This document shows, piece after piece, positions 1 to 7,116 of a stretch of 16,477 nt of DNA; the stretch's first letter is position 1, and each line of letters opens with the position of its first letter. A program made the translations under genes and the position numbers. Origin of the DNA: Deltaproteobacteria bacterium. Its GTDB lineage: Bacteria; Desulfobacterota; DSM-4660; Desulfatiglandales; HGW-15. Under the pieces are notes generated by a model, which was given only the letters and a program-made list of their open reading frames with translations, ran no database searches and was not told where the DNA came from. The stretch covers positions 1 through 16,477 of the forward strand of contig JAFGIC010000052.1 of NCBI GenBank assembly GCA_016929815.1, written 5' to 3'.

Positions 1-545
1 CCGAATTCTTTTATCTTGCCTTTTATCCATTGTTTGATTTCATCGTTATAATTCAATGAACAATACAAAACTGCAGTACGTATAGCGCCCTTTATTTCTG
101 TACCAGGGATATAAGGGTGGTTCATTTGTTTAATAAAAGTGTTTATCTCAGAATCAGCATAAACACCTCTTTTTATTGTTAAACAGTATCGGGCTTTATT
201 AGCAATTTGAGATAAATCGATGTTATGACCTTCAGCAAATTTATTTAGTGTAAACTTCTTCTTCTGAGTCTTCAACTCCTCATTGAGATTTTTCTTTTCA
301 TTATAGGAGGGGGCATCCCTAGCATATTTTAATTCGATTTTCTGATTTTCGATCCTGTCTAAATTTCCAGAACATTCTTCAATCCATTCAATAAATGCCA
401 TCCTCTCTTTTTTCCCAAGATCAGAAATAAAATCATCAGGCTCAATAAAAAATAGCTTTCCATCGTTGTTAATATGATTAAGGCCAGAACTAATCTGACC
501 ACATCCGATATGTAAAGGTGACAATATTTTTATGCTATACCTCAT
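1..545 (-). CDS. csm5: Csm5, type III-A RAMP protein (3' end cut by window edge)
   Basis: Reading the minus strand from the ATG at 545 gives 181 open codons that run off the left edge. The start overlaps the csm4 stop by 11 nt, as expected in a tight csm operon. The N-terminus has the RAMP motif ILSPLHIGCG (residues 7-16). A second typical Csm5 element, YIPGTEIKGAIRTAVL, lies at about 145-160 and matches the IPGSSIKGAIR-type glycine-rich segment of the family. Csm5 is a Cas7-like subunit that caps the crRNA 3' end of the Csm complex and takes part in crRNA maturation. Full-length family members are usually about 350-400 aa, so about half is missing here. The position, last in csm1-2-3-4-5, agrees with the call. 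Confidence 0.9.
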   Translation of the reverse strand, partial: MRYSIKILSPLHIGCGQISSGLNHINNDGKLFFIEPDDFISDLGKKERMAFIEWIEECSGNLDRIENQKIELKYARDAPSYNEKKNLNEELKTQKKKFTLNKFAEGHNIDLSQIANKARYCLTIKRGVYADSEINTFIKQMNHPYIPGTEIKGAIRTAVLYCSLNYNDEIKQWIKGKIKEF

Positions 546-1569
546 GTTTCCCTCCGCAGTTCACCCAAACAGGGTAGGCATATCCATATTGATAGATGGT
601 TTTTCCATTTATGATTTTTACCGGAGCGAGCCTTCCATAATAAGCTTTAATTTTTTCAGGCATTATCATTGAACCGGCAGTAAAATAGGAGACCCTATTT
701 TTCCAGACATCATTTCCGGCGAATTCAAACCTTGATTCAACCTTTGACCTGACATTAGTGATCTTGTAGTAAGATCCAATTGAACAGATCGGTTCATTTT
801 TTAAATAACGGGAAAGGGTAATGAAAGAGCTGCCTTCTTGAGTGATATTTCTGGTTAAAAGAGGCCCTTCTGAAATGAGAACCTTAAACCAGTTCTTGCC
901 TGTTTTTGCATTAGGCCCAATGCCGGAATCTTCCAATAATTTCAGAACAGGTCTCAAATAATCATCAATGGATTGACATTGCAAGAGGAAGTAAACTCCA
1001 AATTTCTCCCTATATGCTATTTCAGGGACATAAAAAGTATTACCGGATCCTGTAGTTGATTTTGTAAGCCTGTCGAGGCTGTTTTTTTGAGCCGAACCAA
1101 CCACATAAAATCGCGGCTCAGATAATAGGTTGCTAAGATAATCTGTAAACAACTCAGATTCCTTTGGCTCGTTAATAATCCTACTAAAATTTGAAATACC
1201 TATAAATTTAATTTTTCTAAATTCCTTATATTTGTTGGAGATAACAACCCTCTCATATTTTGCCGAATGATATAATTCTTTTACCTTTTTTTTATCTTTT
1301 GAAATTTGCGCTTCGAGATCCTGAATGCTAAGCGGTTTTAAAAGAGGCATTGGCAAAAAATATTTAAAGGTGTCTTCATCCTTTTTATATGGGAAAGTAG
1401 ATGATATTAGAAACGGTGGGGAATCTGCAAATTCATCAAGTATCTGAACCAGCCTTGTCTCACCGAAAAGCGTCCGAATTCCCCAGCAGATAGCGCCAAA
1501 AATAGTGTCCGAATGCAAGGATATTTCGTAACTCGATTGAGGTTCAAGATGAATAATATATTCTTTCAT
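535..1569 (-). CDS. csm4: Csm4, type III-A RAMP (Cas5-group) subunit
   Basis: This 344-aa protein has the Csm4 hallmark near its N-terminus, LHSDTIFGAICWGI (residues 18-31), and a glycine-containing C-terminal tail (YGYAYPVWVNCGG). Csm4 is the Cas5-like subunit. It binds the 5' repeat-derived handle of the crRNA and contacts Cas10 at the base of the Csm complex. The ATG at 1569 is preceded by a GAGGA ribosome site built from the csm3 stop region (TGAGGAT), leaving only 9 nt between the genes, so the two are probably translated together. The length is normal for the family. The gene is AT-rich; some sampled lines are well below 40% GC. Confidence 0.93.
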   Translation of the reverse strand: MKEYIIHLEPQSSYEISLHSDTIFGAICWGIRTLFGETRLVQILDEFADSPPFLISSTFPYKKDEDTFKYFLPMPLLKPLSIQDLEAQISKDKKKVKELYHSAKYERVVISNKYKEFRKIKFIGISNFSRIINEPKESELFTDYLSNLLSEPRFYVVGSAQKNSLDRLTKSTTGSGNTFYVPEIAYREKFGVYFLLQCQSIDDYLRPVLKLLEDSGIGPNAKTGKNWFKVLISEGPLLTRNITQEGSSFITLSRYLKNEPICSIGSYYKITNVRSKVESRFEFAGNDVWKNRVSYFTAGSMIMPEKIKAYYGRLAPVKIINGKTIYQYGYAYPVWVNCGGKHEV

Positions 1570-1578
1570 ACATTATCC

Positions 1579-2391
1579 TCATTTTACTTGAAAAATGTTT
1601 TCAAAATTTTCAAATAAATCCCTTGCTTTCTTATTCCCGTTCTGTTTCGCAGGAAGGGCTTCCCGAACGCCACCAACATAATAACTTATGTCACGTGGGA
1701 TTATTGTAATATTGGAAAACTCAACCTTGCCTGAACCGCGCGTCCCGCCGCCTCCAAGATAAGAGTCTTCAAGGAGCAACATGCCTTGAAAAAGAAGCTT
1801 AAGGTTTGGAATGTCTTCCTTTTTATAAACATCATATACAAATTCTGCCTTAAATTTAGATCCTGCCGGGACCCTCTCCATACTCCGCGGGGTAGCAGCC
1901 GAGGTCAACCTGTCGATAGAGTTTTCAGTCTTGGCTTCAGTATAGATATTTTCACCCATGGCTTTTTCCCATATCTCTTTCTGGTTATCAACAGGGTATG
2001 CGTCTCTCACAGTCAATCGGGCAGGTCCAGGTATTTTTTCTGCGTCTTTTTGATTATGATCTTCTGCAGGAATTCCAAAGACGATCCCGATAGGATGGTC
2101 CGGCTTGCTGCATAAAAGGCCTCGCCATTCCTTGGTGCCATCCTTTTGCTTTATGACCACCTCACCATAAGCCCATTCCAAAAGGCTTCGCAATTTGCCT
2201 TTCAAGGATGAACCAGGGATATAGGGCAAACCTGAAACTTTATCTTTAATAACCGGGTTGTCAATTCCTCCGATATCAAAACCTTCTTCTGTCCCTCCTA
2301 TGTGAAGGGCAGTTTTTAATTCGATATCTGCTGTAATAATGTATTTTCCGATGAATTCAAAATTCGGCGATTTTTCTTTTTCATTAGTCAT
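1579..2391 (-). CDS. csm3: Csm3, type III-A backbone RAMP with target-RNA nuclease site
   Basis: This is the Cas7-like backbone subunit, several copies of which line the crRNA and cut target RNA at 6-nt intervals. The open frame extends to 2436, but the ATG at 2391 is the better start: a perfect AAAGGAGGT sits 7 nt upstream and the start overlaps the csm2 stop by 8 nt. That gives 270 aa. The N-terminus contains TALHIGG (27-33) and IGGIDNPVIKD (40-50). Asp44 corresponds to catalytic Asp33 of Streptococcus thermophilus Csm3, so RNase activity is expected to be intact. YIPGSSLKGKLRSLLE follows, and a glycine-rich loop (YLGGGGTRGSGKVEF) lies near the C-terminus. All are family hallmarks. Confidence 0.95.
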   Translation of the reverse strand: MTNEKEKSPNFEFIGKYIITADIELKTALHIGGTEEGFDIGGIDNPVIKDKVSGLPYIPGSSLKGKLRSLLEWAYGEVVIKQKDGTKEWRGLLCSKPDHPIGIVFGIPAEDHNQKDAEKIPGPARLTVRDAYPVDNQKEIWEKAMGENIYTEAKTENSIDRLTSAATPRSMERVPAGSKFKAEFVYDVYKKEDIPNLKLLFQGMLLLEDSYLGGGGTRGSGKVEFSNITIIPRDISYYVGGVREALPAKQNGNKKARDLFENFENIFQVK

Positions 2392-2815
2392 GGCTGGCAC
2401 CTCCTTTTTCTGCTGAAAACTCTTTGTGGTATGCAATGATAGCCGTCATGAAATCCACAAAACGTCTGAAATCACCGGCGGTTTTTATTTTTCCATTTTC
2501 GCCGTCACCAATAATGGCTTTCATAATGTCATAAAATCTCCCAGGGATAAATTTTCTGCCTTTTGCATACGCCAGGTGTGGCACAAGCATGAAAAGCTCT
2601 GGTTCATCAAAGTTATCTTCAGGCTTGTTGCCTTTAACTTTGACTTCAAGAGATTTGATTGTTGTAAAGACTTTTCTAAGTTGTGTTGTTTTTATATCTT
2701 TATGAAGTTCTTTGACCAACCGCTCTGCCCATTTCCCTGGTGGTGCAAATTGTGTAATAGAAATGTCTTTAAAGGTTTTGCTCTTGTCATTAAGAAATTC
2801 TTGTATATCATCCAT
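2384..2815 (-). CDS. csm2: Csm2, type III-A small subunit
   Basis: This 143-aa, mostly helical, charged protein carries the Csm2 signature TTQLRKVFTTIK (residues 43-54; family consensus around T-S-Q-L-R-K). Csm2 is the Cas11-type small subunit that forms the belly filament of the Csm complex and contacts the crRNA-target duplex. The ATG at 2815 has GGGGAG upstream and starts 17 nt after the csm1 stop. The stop overlaps the csm3 start by 8 nt. The position between csm1 and csm3 is canonical. Similarity among Csm2 proteins is low, so context carries part of this call. Confidence 0.92.
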   Translation of the reverse strand: MDDIQEFLNDKSKTFKDISITQFAPPGKWAERLVKELHKDIKTTQLRKVFTTIKSLEVKVKGNKPEDNFDEPELFMLVPHLAYAKGRKFIPGRFYDIMKAIIGDGENGKIKTAGDFRRFVDFMTAIIAYHKEFSAEKGGASHD

Positions 2816-2831
2816 ATCGCTCCCCTTTCCT

Positions 2832-5465
2832 CTAATATTTTGTTTTCATCAAAACAGACTTACATGGGTAATAAGCCTGTCGCATATACTTCTGGGCTTC
2901 ACCTGTTGATACCAGAATTTTTTTAAACTCCTCCTTCACAGAACCGGATGCATTCCTTTCAATGTTATACAACATGTGAGGCAGGATCATGAGATTCTGG
3001 TCTTCCTCGAAACGGTCTCGCCTTTCGTTATAAATGCTTCGGAAAAATTTCTCCTTAGCATTTAAAAGCATTGAAATAAAACCCCTGGATATACACTCTT
3101 CCTCATAATATTCATGAAGCAGGTTTGCGAATCTGTAAAGATCTTCAAAGGTTAATGTCTTGTTTGGTCGACTTTCTTTTTCACTTACACCCGCAATATA
3201 AATGTGTTCACTAAGGTTTTCGATTTCATCAAAAAGCCTGCCGGGATAACTGTCTTGCAGTTCCGGTTGAAAGACCCTGCTCCTTGCATCTTCCTTATCC
3301 CAAACAAAAGTTTCTCCCATAACGGTTAGCCGGTTTTTTCCATTGTGTTTGGCCTGTTCTAGCGCCTCCTTCGCTTTTTCGACCGCGATGCTGATAGGAA
3401 ATTTGGGCTTGCAGATATATATGCCTGCCGACAGGGTAATATTTGGGTTGTGACATGTAATAATTTTAAAGCTTTTCCGGATATCCCTTGCAAGATCAAT
3501 AACCCTGTCCCATGGCCCGACAATGACCAGATCGTCCCCGCCCGAAAAAATCAGGTAAAAAATGTTTGAGACTTTCATTTTATCAGTCCATGTGTTTTTT
3601 GCATCCTTCTGCCATTCCTGAAAAATCTTTTTACATGAAATATCAACATAGAGAGAAAAAAACATGGAAAGACTGCGACTCAAGGTCGAAAGCCTGGATA
3701 TAGATTTGAAGTTTCCTATTTTTTGTCCCTGTGGAGTTGTCATATCCAGCCCCAATGAGAAGATAAGCCCGAGATTGTCCACGTCCATTTTAAGGATACC
3801 TATGCGCTTATCACCCTGTGCCATATCCGCAAGGGTAGCAAAAGAGAGGGTTTGACCGGGTCGAACTTCCCCATCATTCTCTGTATCTCTTTCTGTCTCA
3901 AGCTCCATATATGCTTCTGCAACCGGTAATGTTTTTGCTAAAAAATATTGTGGCAAAGGATTTAAATCAGTATCAACGAGGCTATAAAGGGAAGCCTCTT
4001 CACTTAGAGATTTATTTATAGGGATATCTCTATCTAAAAGAATAACTGATCCGAATTTTCCCAGGTTAATATTGTATTCTGACCCATCCGAATAATATGG
4101 CACTGATGAAAATATTAGACACTTTGACTTGGGTAAAAGCTGACCGATTTGCTGATCCTGCCTACAGAATCCGCAGACCCCTTCTGTTTCATTATCTGGA
4201 ATAAGCCTTAGATTGCATGAAGGGCATACTTTAATCTTACCGTCAATTTCTGTTTTATCGATCCAGAATGTCTCCTTATCAAAATGCATTTGACTTCTTT
4301 GAAGTTTGGCTATCTGTAGCTGTTCAGCAAGTTGATCCTTCTTCATCCCATATTTCAACCTTAATTCTTCAGCGCCCATCTCAACCATTGAATCCACAAA
4401 TCCGAGTGAACCGGTAAATTCTGCAAATAGCCACTCATTAACTTCTATTTTGAAACCAGCCAGAAACTCTGCGACACGTTTTGTGTTGGGCAGTAGTATC
4501 TCGAAGTTTCCGCCCCCGCAAAGGTTGATATTGGCAATAGTAAGATCAAGGCTGTTGACAATATAACGTGAAAGGACTTCTGCAACCATAGTGATATAGA
4601 AGGACCTGCCCCTAAGCCGTTTTGAAATACCGCCGACACCTTGTCCCTGTGTGATCCTGAAAATATAGTCCTGGATACCTGAGATATCACCGGCATATAA
4701 AAGAAAATCCGATTTATTCTTTTTAATCTCCTGTTCTCTATAGTAGAAACATGTAGCTATCGATGCGGTAGTTTTAAGGTGATCAAAAAGGGAGATATCA
4801 GGATAAACATTGGTAGCGCTTGGAATACACCATGTATATTTTTCAAGCAGCCAGTAAAGTCTATTGAAATAAGTCACCAAATCACCTTGTTTATTTATTA
4901 TCTCAAGCTCCTCTTTGAATTTATCCCATAGTTCTCTGTAAGTAAGATCATTGTCAGGCATTTTCCCTGCGTCATCACCCATAACCGGAAATAATTTGGC
5001 AGAATTATTTTCGGATAAACCTATTAGCTGATAGCGCCATCTGCTATTTAAATTAGCTTTGTCATATATAGAATATTGCAGCTCTACTGCATCAAAAATT
5101 GAATGTAGCCGCACCTGCTTATATCCTTCTGTATCTTTTTCATCTTCAGATCGCTCCATCCCTGATGAAAGGTGGTCTGCTGCTACGTAGATGTCATCAG
5201 CAGCGTTTATATGGTGCCGGGCGGCGTTATATAATTCTGTCTTCACTCTCTTATCAATGATATTTTCCGGTATGAACTTATCGATAAAGAAAGCGGTATG
5301 GGCCGCATGTAGATGCGAATATTGTCCACCATTACCTGTAGGGCAAAATCCATCGTAGTTATTTTTGATCTCTATAAATTCTTTTTCTAATTCAGCCCGT
5401 TGCATAAACTTACCAATATCATGCAGAAGTCCTGCAAGAGCTATTTTGTATATTGTTTCATTCAT
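2832..5465 (-). CDS. csm1: Csm1/Cas10, HD nuclease and cyclic oligoadenylate synthetase
   Basis: This is the large signature subunit of type III-A. The ATG at 5465 gives 877 aa and has GAGG 6 nt upstream; a TTG 12 nt earlier is possible but has no spaced ribosome site. Domains in order: an N-terminal HD domain (LLHDIGKF, His15-Asp16; HH at 84-85; AADHLSSG near 95-102) for single-stranded DNA cleavage; a first palm segment (YAGDISGIQDYIF, about 257-269); a four-Cys zinc ribbon (Cys414, 417, 431, 434); and a second palm with MDVDNLG (about 560-566) and an intact GGDD (642-645). Target RNA binding should therefore trigger both DNase activity and cyclic oligoadenylate synthesis. The gene heads csm1-2-3-4-5. 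The shared motif and AT-rich promoter region lie just upstream. Confidence 0.97.
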   Translation of the reverse strand: MNETIYKIALAGLLHDIGKFMQRAELEKEFIEIKNNYDGFCPTGNGGQYSHLHAAHTAFFIDKFIPENIIDKRVKTELYNAARHHINAADDIYVAADHLSSGMERSEDEKDTEGYKQVRLHSIFDAVELQYSIYDKANLNSRWRYQLIGLSENNSAKLFPVMGDDAGKMPDNDLTYRELWDKFKEELEIINKQGDLVTYFNRLYWLLEKYTWCIPSATNVYPDISLFDHLKTTASIATCFYYREQEIKKNKSDFLLYAGDISGIQDYIFRITQGQGVGGISKRLRGRSFYITMVAEVLSRYIVNSLDLTIANINLCGGGNFEILLPNTKRVAEFLAGFKIEVNEWLFAEFTGSLGFVDSMVEMGAEELRLKYGMKKDQLAEQLQIAKLQRSQMHFDKETFWIDKTEIDGKIKVCPSCNLRLIPDNETEGVCGFCRQDQQIGQLLPKSKCLIFSSVPYYSDGSEYNINLGKFGSVILLDRDIPINKSLSEEASLYSLVDTDLNPLPQYFLAKTLPVAEAYMELETERDTENDGEVRPGQTLSFATLADMAQGDKRIGILKMDVDNLGLIFSLGLDMTTPQGQKIGNFKSISRLSTLSRSLSMFFSLYVDISCKKIFQEWQKDAKNTWTDKMKVSNIFYLIFSGGDDLVIVGPWDRVIDLARDIRKSFKIITCHNPNITLSAGIYICKPKFPISIAVEKAKEALEQAKHNGKNRLTVMGETFVWDKEDARSRVFQPELQDSYPGRLFDEIENLSEHIYIAGVSEKESRPNKTLTFEDLYRFANLLHEYYEEECISRGFISMLLNAKEKFFRSIYNERRDRFEEDQNLMILPHMLYNIERNASGSVKEEFKKILVSTGEAQKYMRQAYYPCKSVLMKTKY

Positions 5466-5503
5466 TTCATACCTCAATATTAAGGTTTATTTCCGCCTAA
5501 CCC

Positions 5504-5520
5504 TATATATAATTTATATA
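5504..5520 (-). promoter_or_regulatory. AT-rich candidate -10 region for the csm operon
   Basis: The 17 bases here are all A/T and read TATATAAATTATATATA on the minus strand. They offer two -10-like hexamers, TATAAA (5513-5518) and TATATA (5504-5509), about 40-55 nt upstream of the csm1 start. No convincing -35 hexamer is properly spaced, so an activator or an alternative sigma factor is possible. The position just downstream of the shared motif supports a promoter, but the assignment is only by appearance. Confidence 0.4.
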
Positions 5521-5523
5521 CTA

Positions 5524-5549
5524 ATAAAACACTGCAACGTTGCCGTTGC
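5524..5549 (-). promoter_or_regulatory. Shared cas motif, copy upstream of csm1 (operator or terminator hairpin)
   Basis: The minus strand reads GCAACGTTGCAGT followed at once by GTTTTATT. GCAACGTTGC (5534-5543) is a perfect 10-bp palindrome. A near copy (GCAACATTGCAGT, A, GTTTTAAT) lies upstream of cas6, with about 18 of 20 aligned bases identical apart from one inserted A. The distance to the start codon is 66 nt here and 80 nt there. This copy can also fold as GCAACG-[GCAA]-CGTTGC followed by GTTTTATT, so it could instead terminate transcription of the 225-aa gene that ends at 5557. Confidence 0.5.
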
Positions 5550-5556
5550 GTTAAAA

Positions 5557-6234
5557 TTATCTCAATATTGTCAGACCCAGAAACCTGTAATCATCGTCAA
5601 AGCTGAAGATCACGGGAAAATGTTTAAGGTCCTTTTTTCTCAACTCATGGGCAAAGCCGCCGTAGGTTTGTTTTGCTCGCGACCTTCCGGGTTTTTTCAT
5701 GTCAATGTCTATTGTGTGTTCGCTGATGGCGCATTCGATCCCGTCTTCTTTTAATGTGACGATCCTTTCAGCGGCCATGTTTATCTCGTGTTTGTCTTTC
5801 AGGAATTTTGCTTTATAGGAGTTGTGGACGTCCACATCCAGGTGCGCGCCGTGAAATCTGATGGAGTCTTTTACTAACTCTGCATCTGCCTTGGTCGGGA
5901 ATGTCTTTTTGGAATTGGGCTTTATATGTCTGCCGATTACTTTTGTGCCCTTTGCAGGAAGCAATAAGTAATGCTCCTCAACACCTTTTACCTTTCCGCA
6001 AATTTTACAAACTTCTTTCTTATCTCTTGTCCGCTTGTATCCTTCCCAGTGATCGCATTGCAGGCCAAGGAATTCCCATGCCTGGCCGAGCTGTTGGTAG
6101 ATGTCGGCAAACATTTCTCTTTCCTTGTCAGGGACGCCTTCCTTGTTCAGGTAATTGTCGCAGACGAAGTCCATGGATTTGAATAAACGTTTGAACTCTT
6201 TTTTTAATCTGGCATTATCAGTTTCTTTAGGCAT
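5557..6234 (-). CDS. Unrecognised 225-aa protein with CxH...CxxC zinc-like site, inside the type III locus
   Basis: I do not recognise this protein. The chosen ATG (6234) has GAGGT 7 nt upstream; the open frame extends 15 codons further but lacks a ribosome site there. The N-terminal third is charged and probably helical (KKEFKRLFKSMDF, then YQQLGQAWEFLGL). It leads into CDHWEGYK...VCKICGK, where Cys60, His62, Cys76 and Cys79 could bind one zinc as in a treble-clef or ribbon finger. The middle has a His/Asp cluster, FHGAHLDVDVHN (about 127-138). The C-terminus is basic (KKPGRSRAKQ) and then ends in a strand-rich tail. There is no signal peptide or membrane segment. It lies between the ORF6N gene and csm1, on the same strand, with 91 nt to the csm1 start. 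A CRISPR accessory role is inferred only from position. Confidence 0.75.
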   Translation of the reverse strand: MPKETDNARLKKEFKRLFKSMDFVCDNYLNKEGVPDKEREMFADIYQQLGQAWEFLGLQCDHWEGYKRTRDKKEVCKICGKVKGVEEHYLLLPAKGTKVIGRHIKPNSKKTFPTKADAELVKDSIRFHGAHLDVDVHNSYKAKFLKDKHEINMAAERIVTLKEDGIECAISEHTIDIDMKKPGRSRAKQTYGGFAHELRKKDLKHFPVIFSFDDDYRFLGLTILR

Positions 6235-6255
6235 TATTAAGACCTCGCATTGGTC

Positions 6256-6270
6256 TATGAAACTTTCATA
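6256..6270. promoter_or_regulatory. 15-nt perfect palindrome upstream of the 225-aa gene
   Basis: TATGAAA-C-TTTCATA has 7-bp perfect arms around one central base. It ends 22 nt before the ATG at 6234 and just ahead of the ribosome site (6242-6248). It could be a small operator controlling that gene or a short mRNA hairpin. The length alone is not conclusive. Confidence 0.3.
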
Positions 6271-6296
6271 AAGGATCATGTGGAAAAAATATTAAA

Positions 6297-6445
6297 CCTC
6301 CCCCTGCACCCCCAAAAGGGGACAAAGAGACTACACAACCTCCGAGGCGAGAACCTCCCCCTGCCCCAATGGGGACAAATAGAAATGCATCCCATTCGAA
6401 GAAGGGCGCCTCTCCCTGCGCCAACTCAAAAGGGGGACAAAAGAA
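6297..6445. repeat. Three imperfect CCCC/GGGG repeats
   Basis: Three related units start at 6297, 6354 and 6409, a period of 57 and 55 nt. The unit is roughly CCTCCCCCTGC, then a C-run, a short A-rich centre, GGGGACAAA and A/G. Units 1 and 2 contain short hairpins (CCCC-AAAA-GGGG; CCCC-AAT-GGGG); unit 3 is degenerate. After units 2 and 3 the similarity continues into AGAA(G)ATGCAYCCCA. They fill the gap between the ORF6N stop and the 225-aa gene. They look like dispersed REP-like intergenic repeats. The units differ too much from one another to be a CRISPR array. Confidence 0.55.
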
Positions 6446-6457
6446 GATGCACCCAAT

Positions 6458-7006
6458 CTATTTATTTCTTCCATATCGCCGCCTCGGTTCCTTTACCTCA
6501 AAACCGATTTTACGCTTTTCTTTTTCTTCGTCCCTCATAAGCAGACGGATGGCATCAAAAACGACCTTGAACTGCTCATCGTATCTCTGTTCAAGCTCAT
6601 CTAGCCTCCTTGCCAAGTCCTTATGCGCCGTCAGCATCCGACGCAACCGCACAAATGCGCGCATGATTTCGACATTGACCTGAGCCGCTTTTTTGCTCCG
6701 CAAAACGCTTGAAAGCATTGCAACCCCTTGTTCCGTGAAGGCCATTGGCCTATACCTCGCTCCTCCCCATTTAGAACTTGAGGTCACAATTTGTGACCTC
6801 AAGTTTTTGAATTCCAGCTCCGTCAGTTCAAACACAAAGTCGGAAGGGAAACGTTCAATATTCCTTTTGACCGCCTGTTTTAATGCCTTTGTTTCTACGC
6901 CGTAAAGCTCTGCCAGATCTTTATCGAACATTACCTTTTGTCCGCGCAGTAAAAAAATCATTCGTTCTATGCTGTTCAGCTTTAAGCTTTTAATATTTTT
7001 TCCCAT
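6458..7006 (-). CDS. ORF6N-domain DNA-binding protein
   Basis: This 182-aa protein has a clear ORF6N domain over about residues 10-120. Diagnostic stretches are RGQKVMFDKDLAELYGVETK, VKRNIERFPSDFVFELT, LRSQIVTSS and WGGARYRPMAFTEQGVAML. The C-terminal third is a charged helical, probably coiled region (RRLDELEQRYDEQFKVVF) with a basic tail (EPRRRYGRNK). ORF6N domains occur in phage antirepressor-like proteins and in many chromosomal stand-alone genes; most are presumed DNA-binding and few are characterised. The ATG at 7006 has CGGAG just upstream. The gene sits between the cas6/CARF pair and the 225-aa gene, separated by 110 and 223 nt, so it looks like an insertion into the locus rather than part of the Csm machinery. 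Its coding sequence contains the 31-nt palindrome at 6775-6805. Confidence 0.9.
   Translation of the reverse strand: MGKNIKSLKLNSIERMIFLLRGQKVMFDKDLAELYGVETKALKQAVKRNIERFPSDFVFELTELEFKNLRSQIVTSSSKWGGARYRPMAFTEQGVAMLSSVLRSKKAAQVNVEIMRAFVRLRRMLTAHKDLARRLDELEQRYDEQFKVVFDAIRLLMRDEEKEKRKIGFEVKEPRRRYGRNK
6775..6805. promoter_or_regulatory. 31-nt palindrome with 15-bp perfect arms inside the ORF6N gene
   Basis: AACTTGAGGTCACAA, one central base, then TTGTGACCTCAAGTT: the two arms are exact reverse complements. The stretch encodes the conserved NLRSQIVTSS part of the ORF6N domain, so it must satisfy both the protein and the palindrome. It could be a DNA site bound by the encoded protein (autoregulation) or by a repressor, or a strong mRNA hairpin. 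Its function is unknown. Confidence 0.6.
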
Positions 7007-7116
7007 AGGGCTCCGTGTGTGTTGATGGTACTTTTCTTAACTCACCGTTTTTCACTCATAACAATGCATTCCGGTGTTATCTTTATCAGGGTACGGGTTT
7101 TATTGCGTTCTTATAT

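Noticed and set aside
2392..2436. Upstream in-frame start for csm3 adding 15 residues
   Set aside because: The added peptide would overlap csm2 further and has no ribosome site, while the ATG at 2391 has a perfect AAAGGAGGT.
6297..6445. Possible degenerate CRISPR array (three units, 55-57 nt period)
   Set aside because: The units differ strongly from one another, contain homopolymer-like C/G runs, and the similarity runs into the would-be spacers. CRISPR repeats would be nearly identical.
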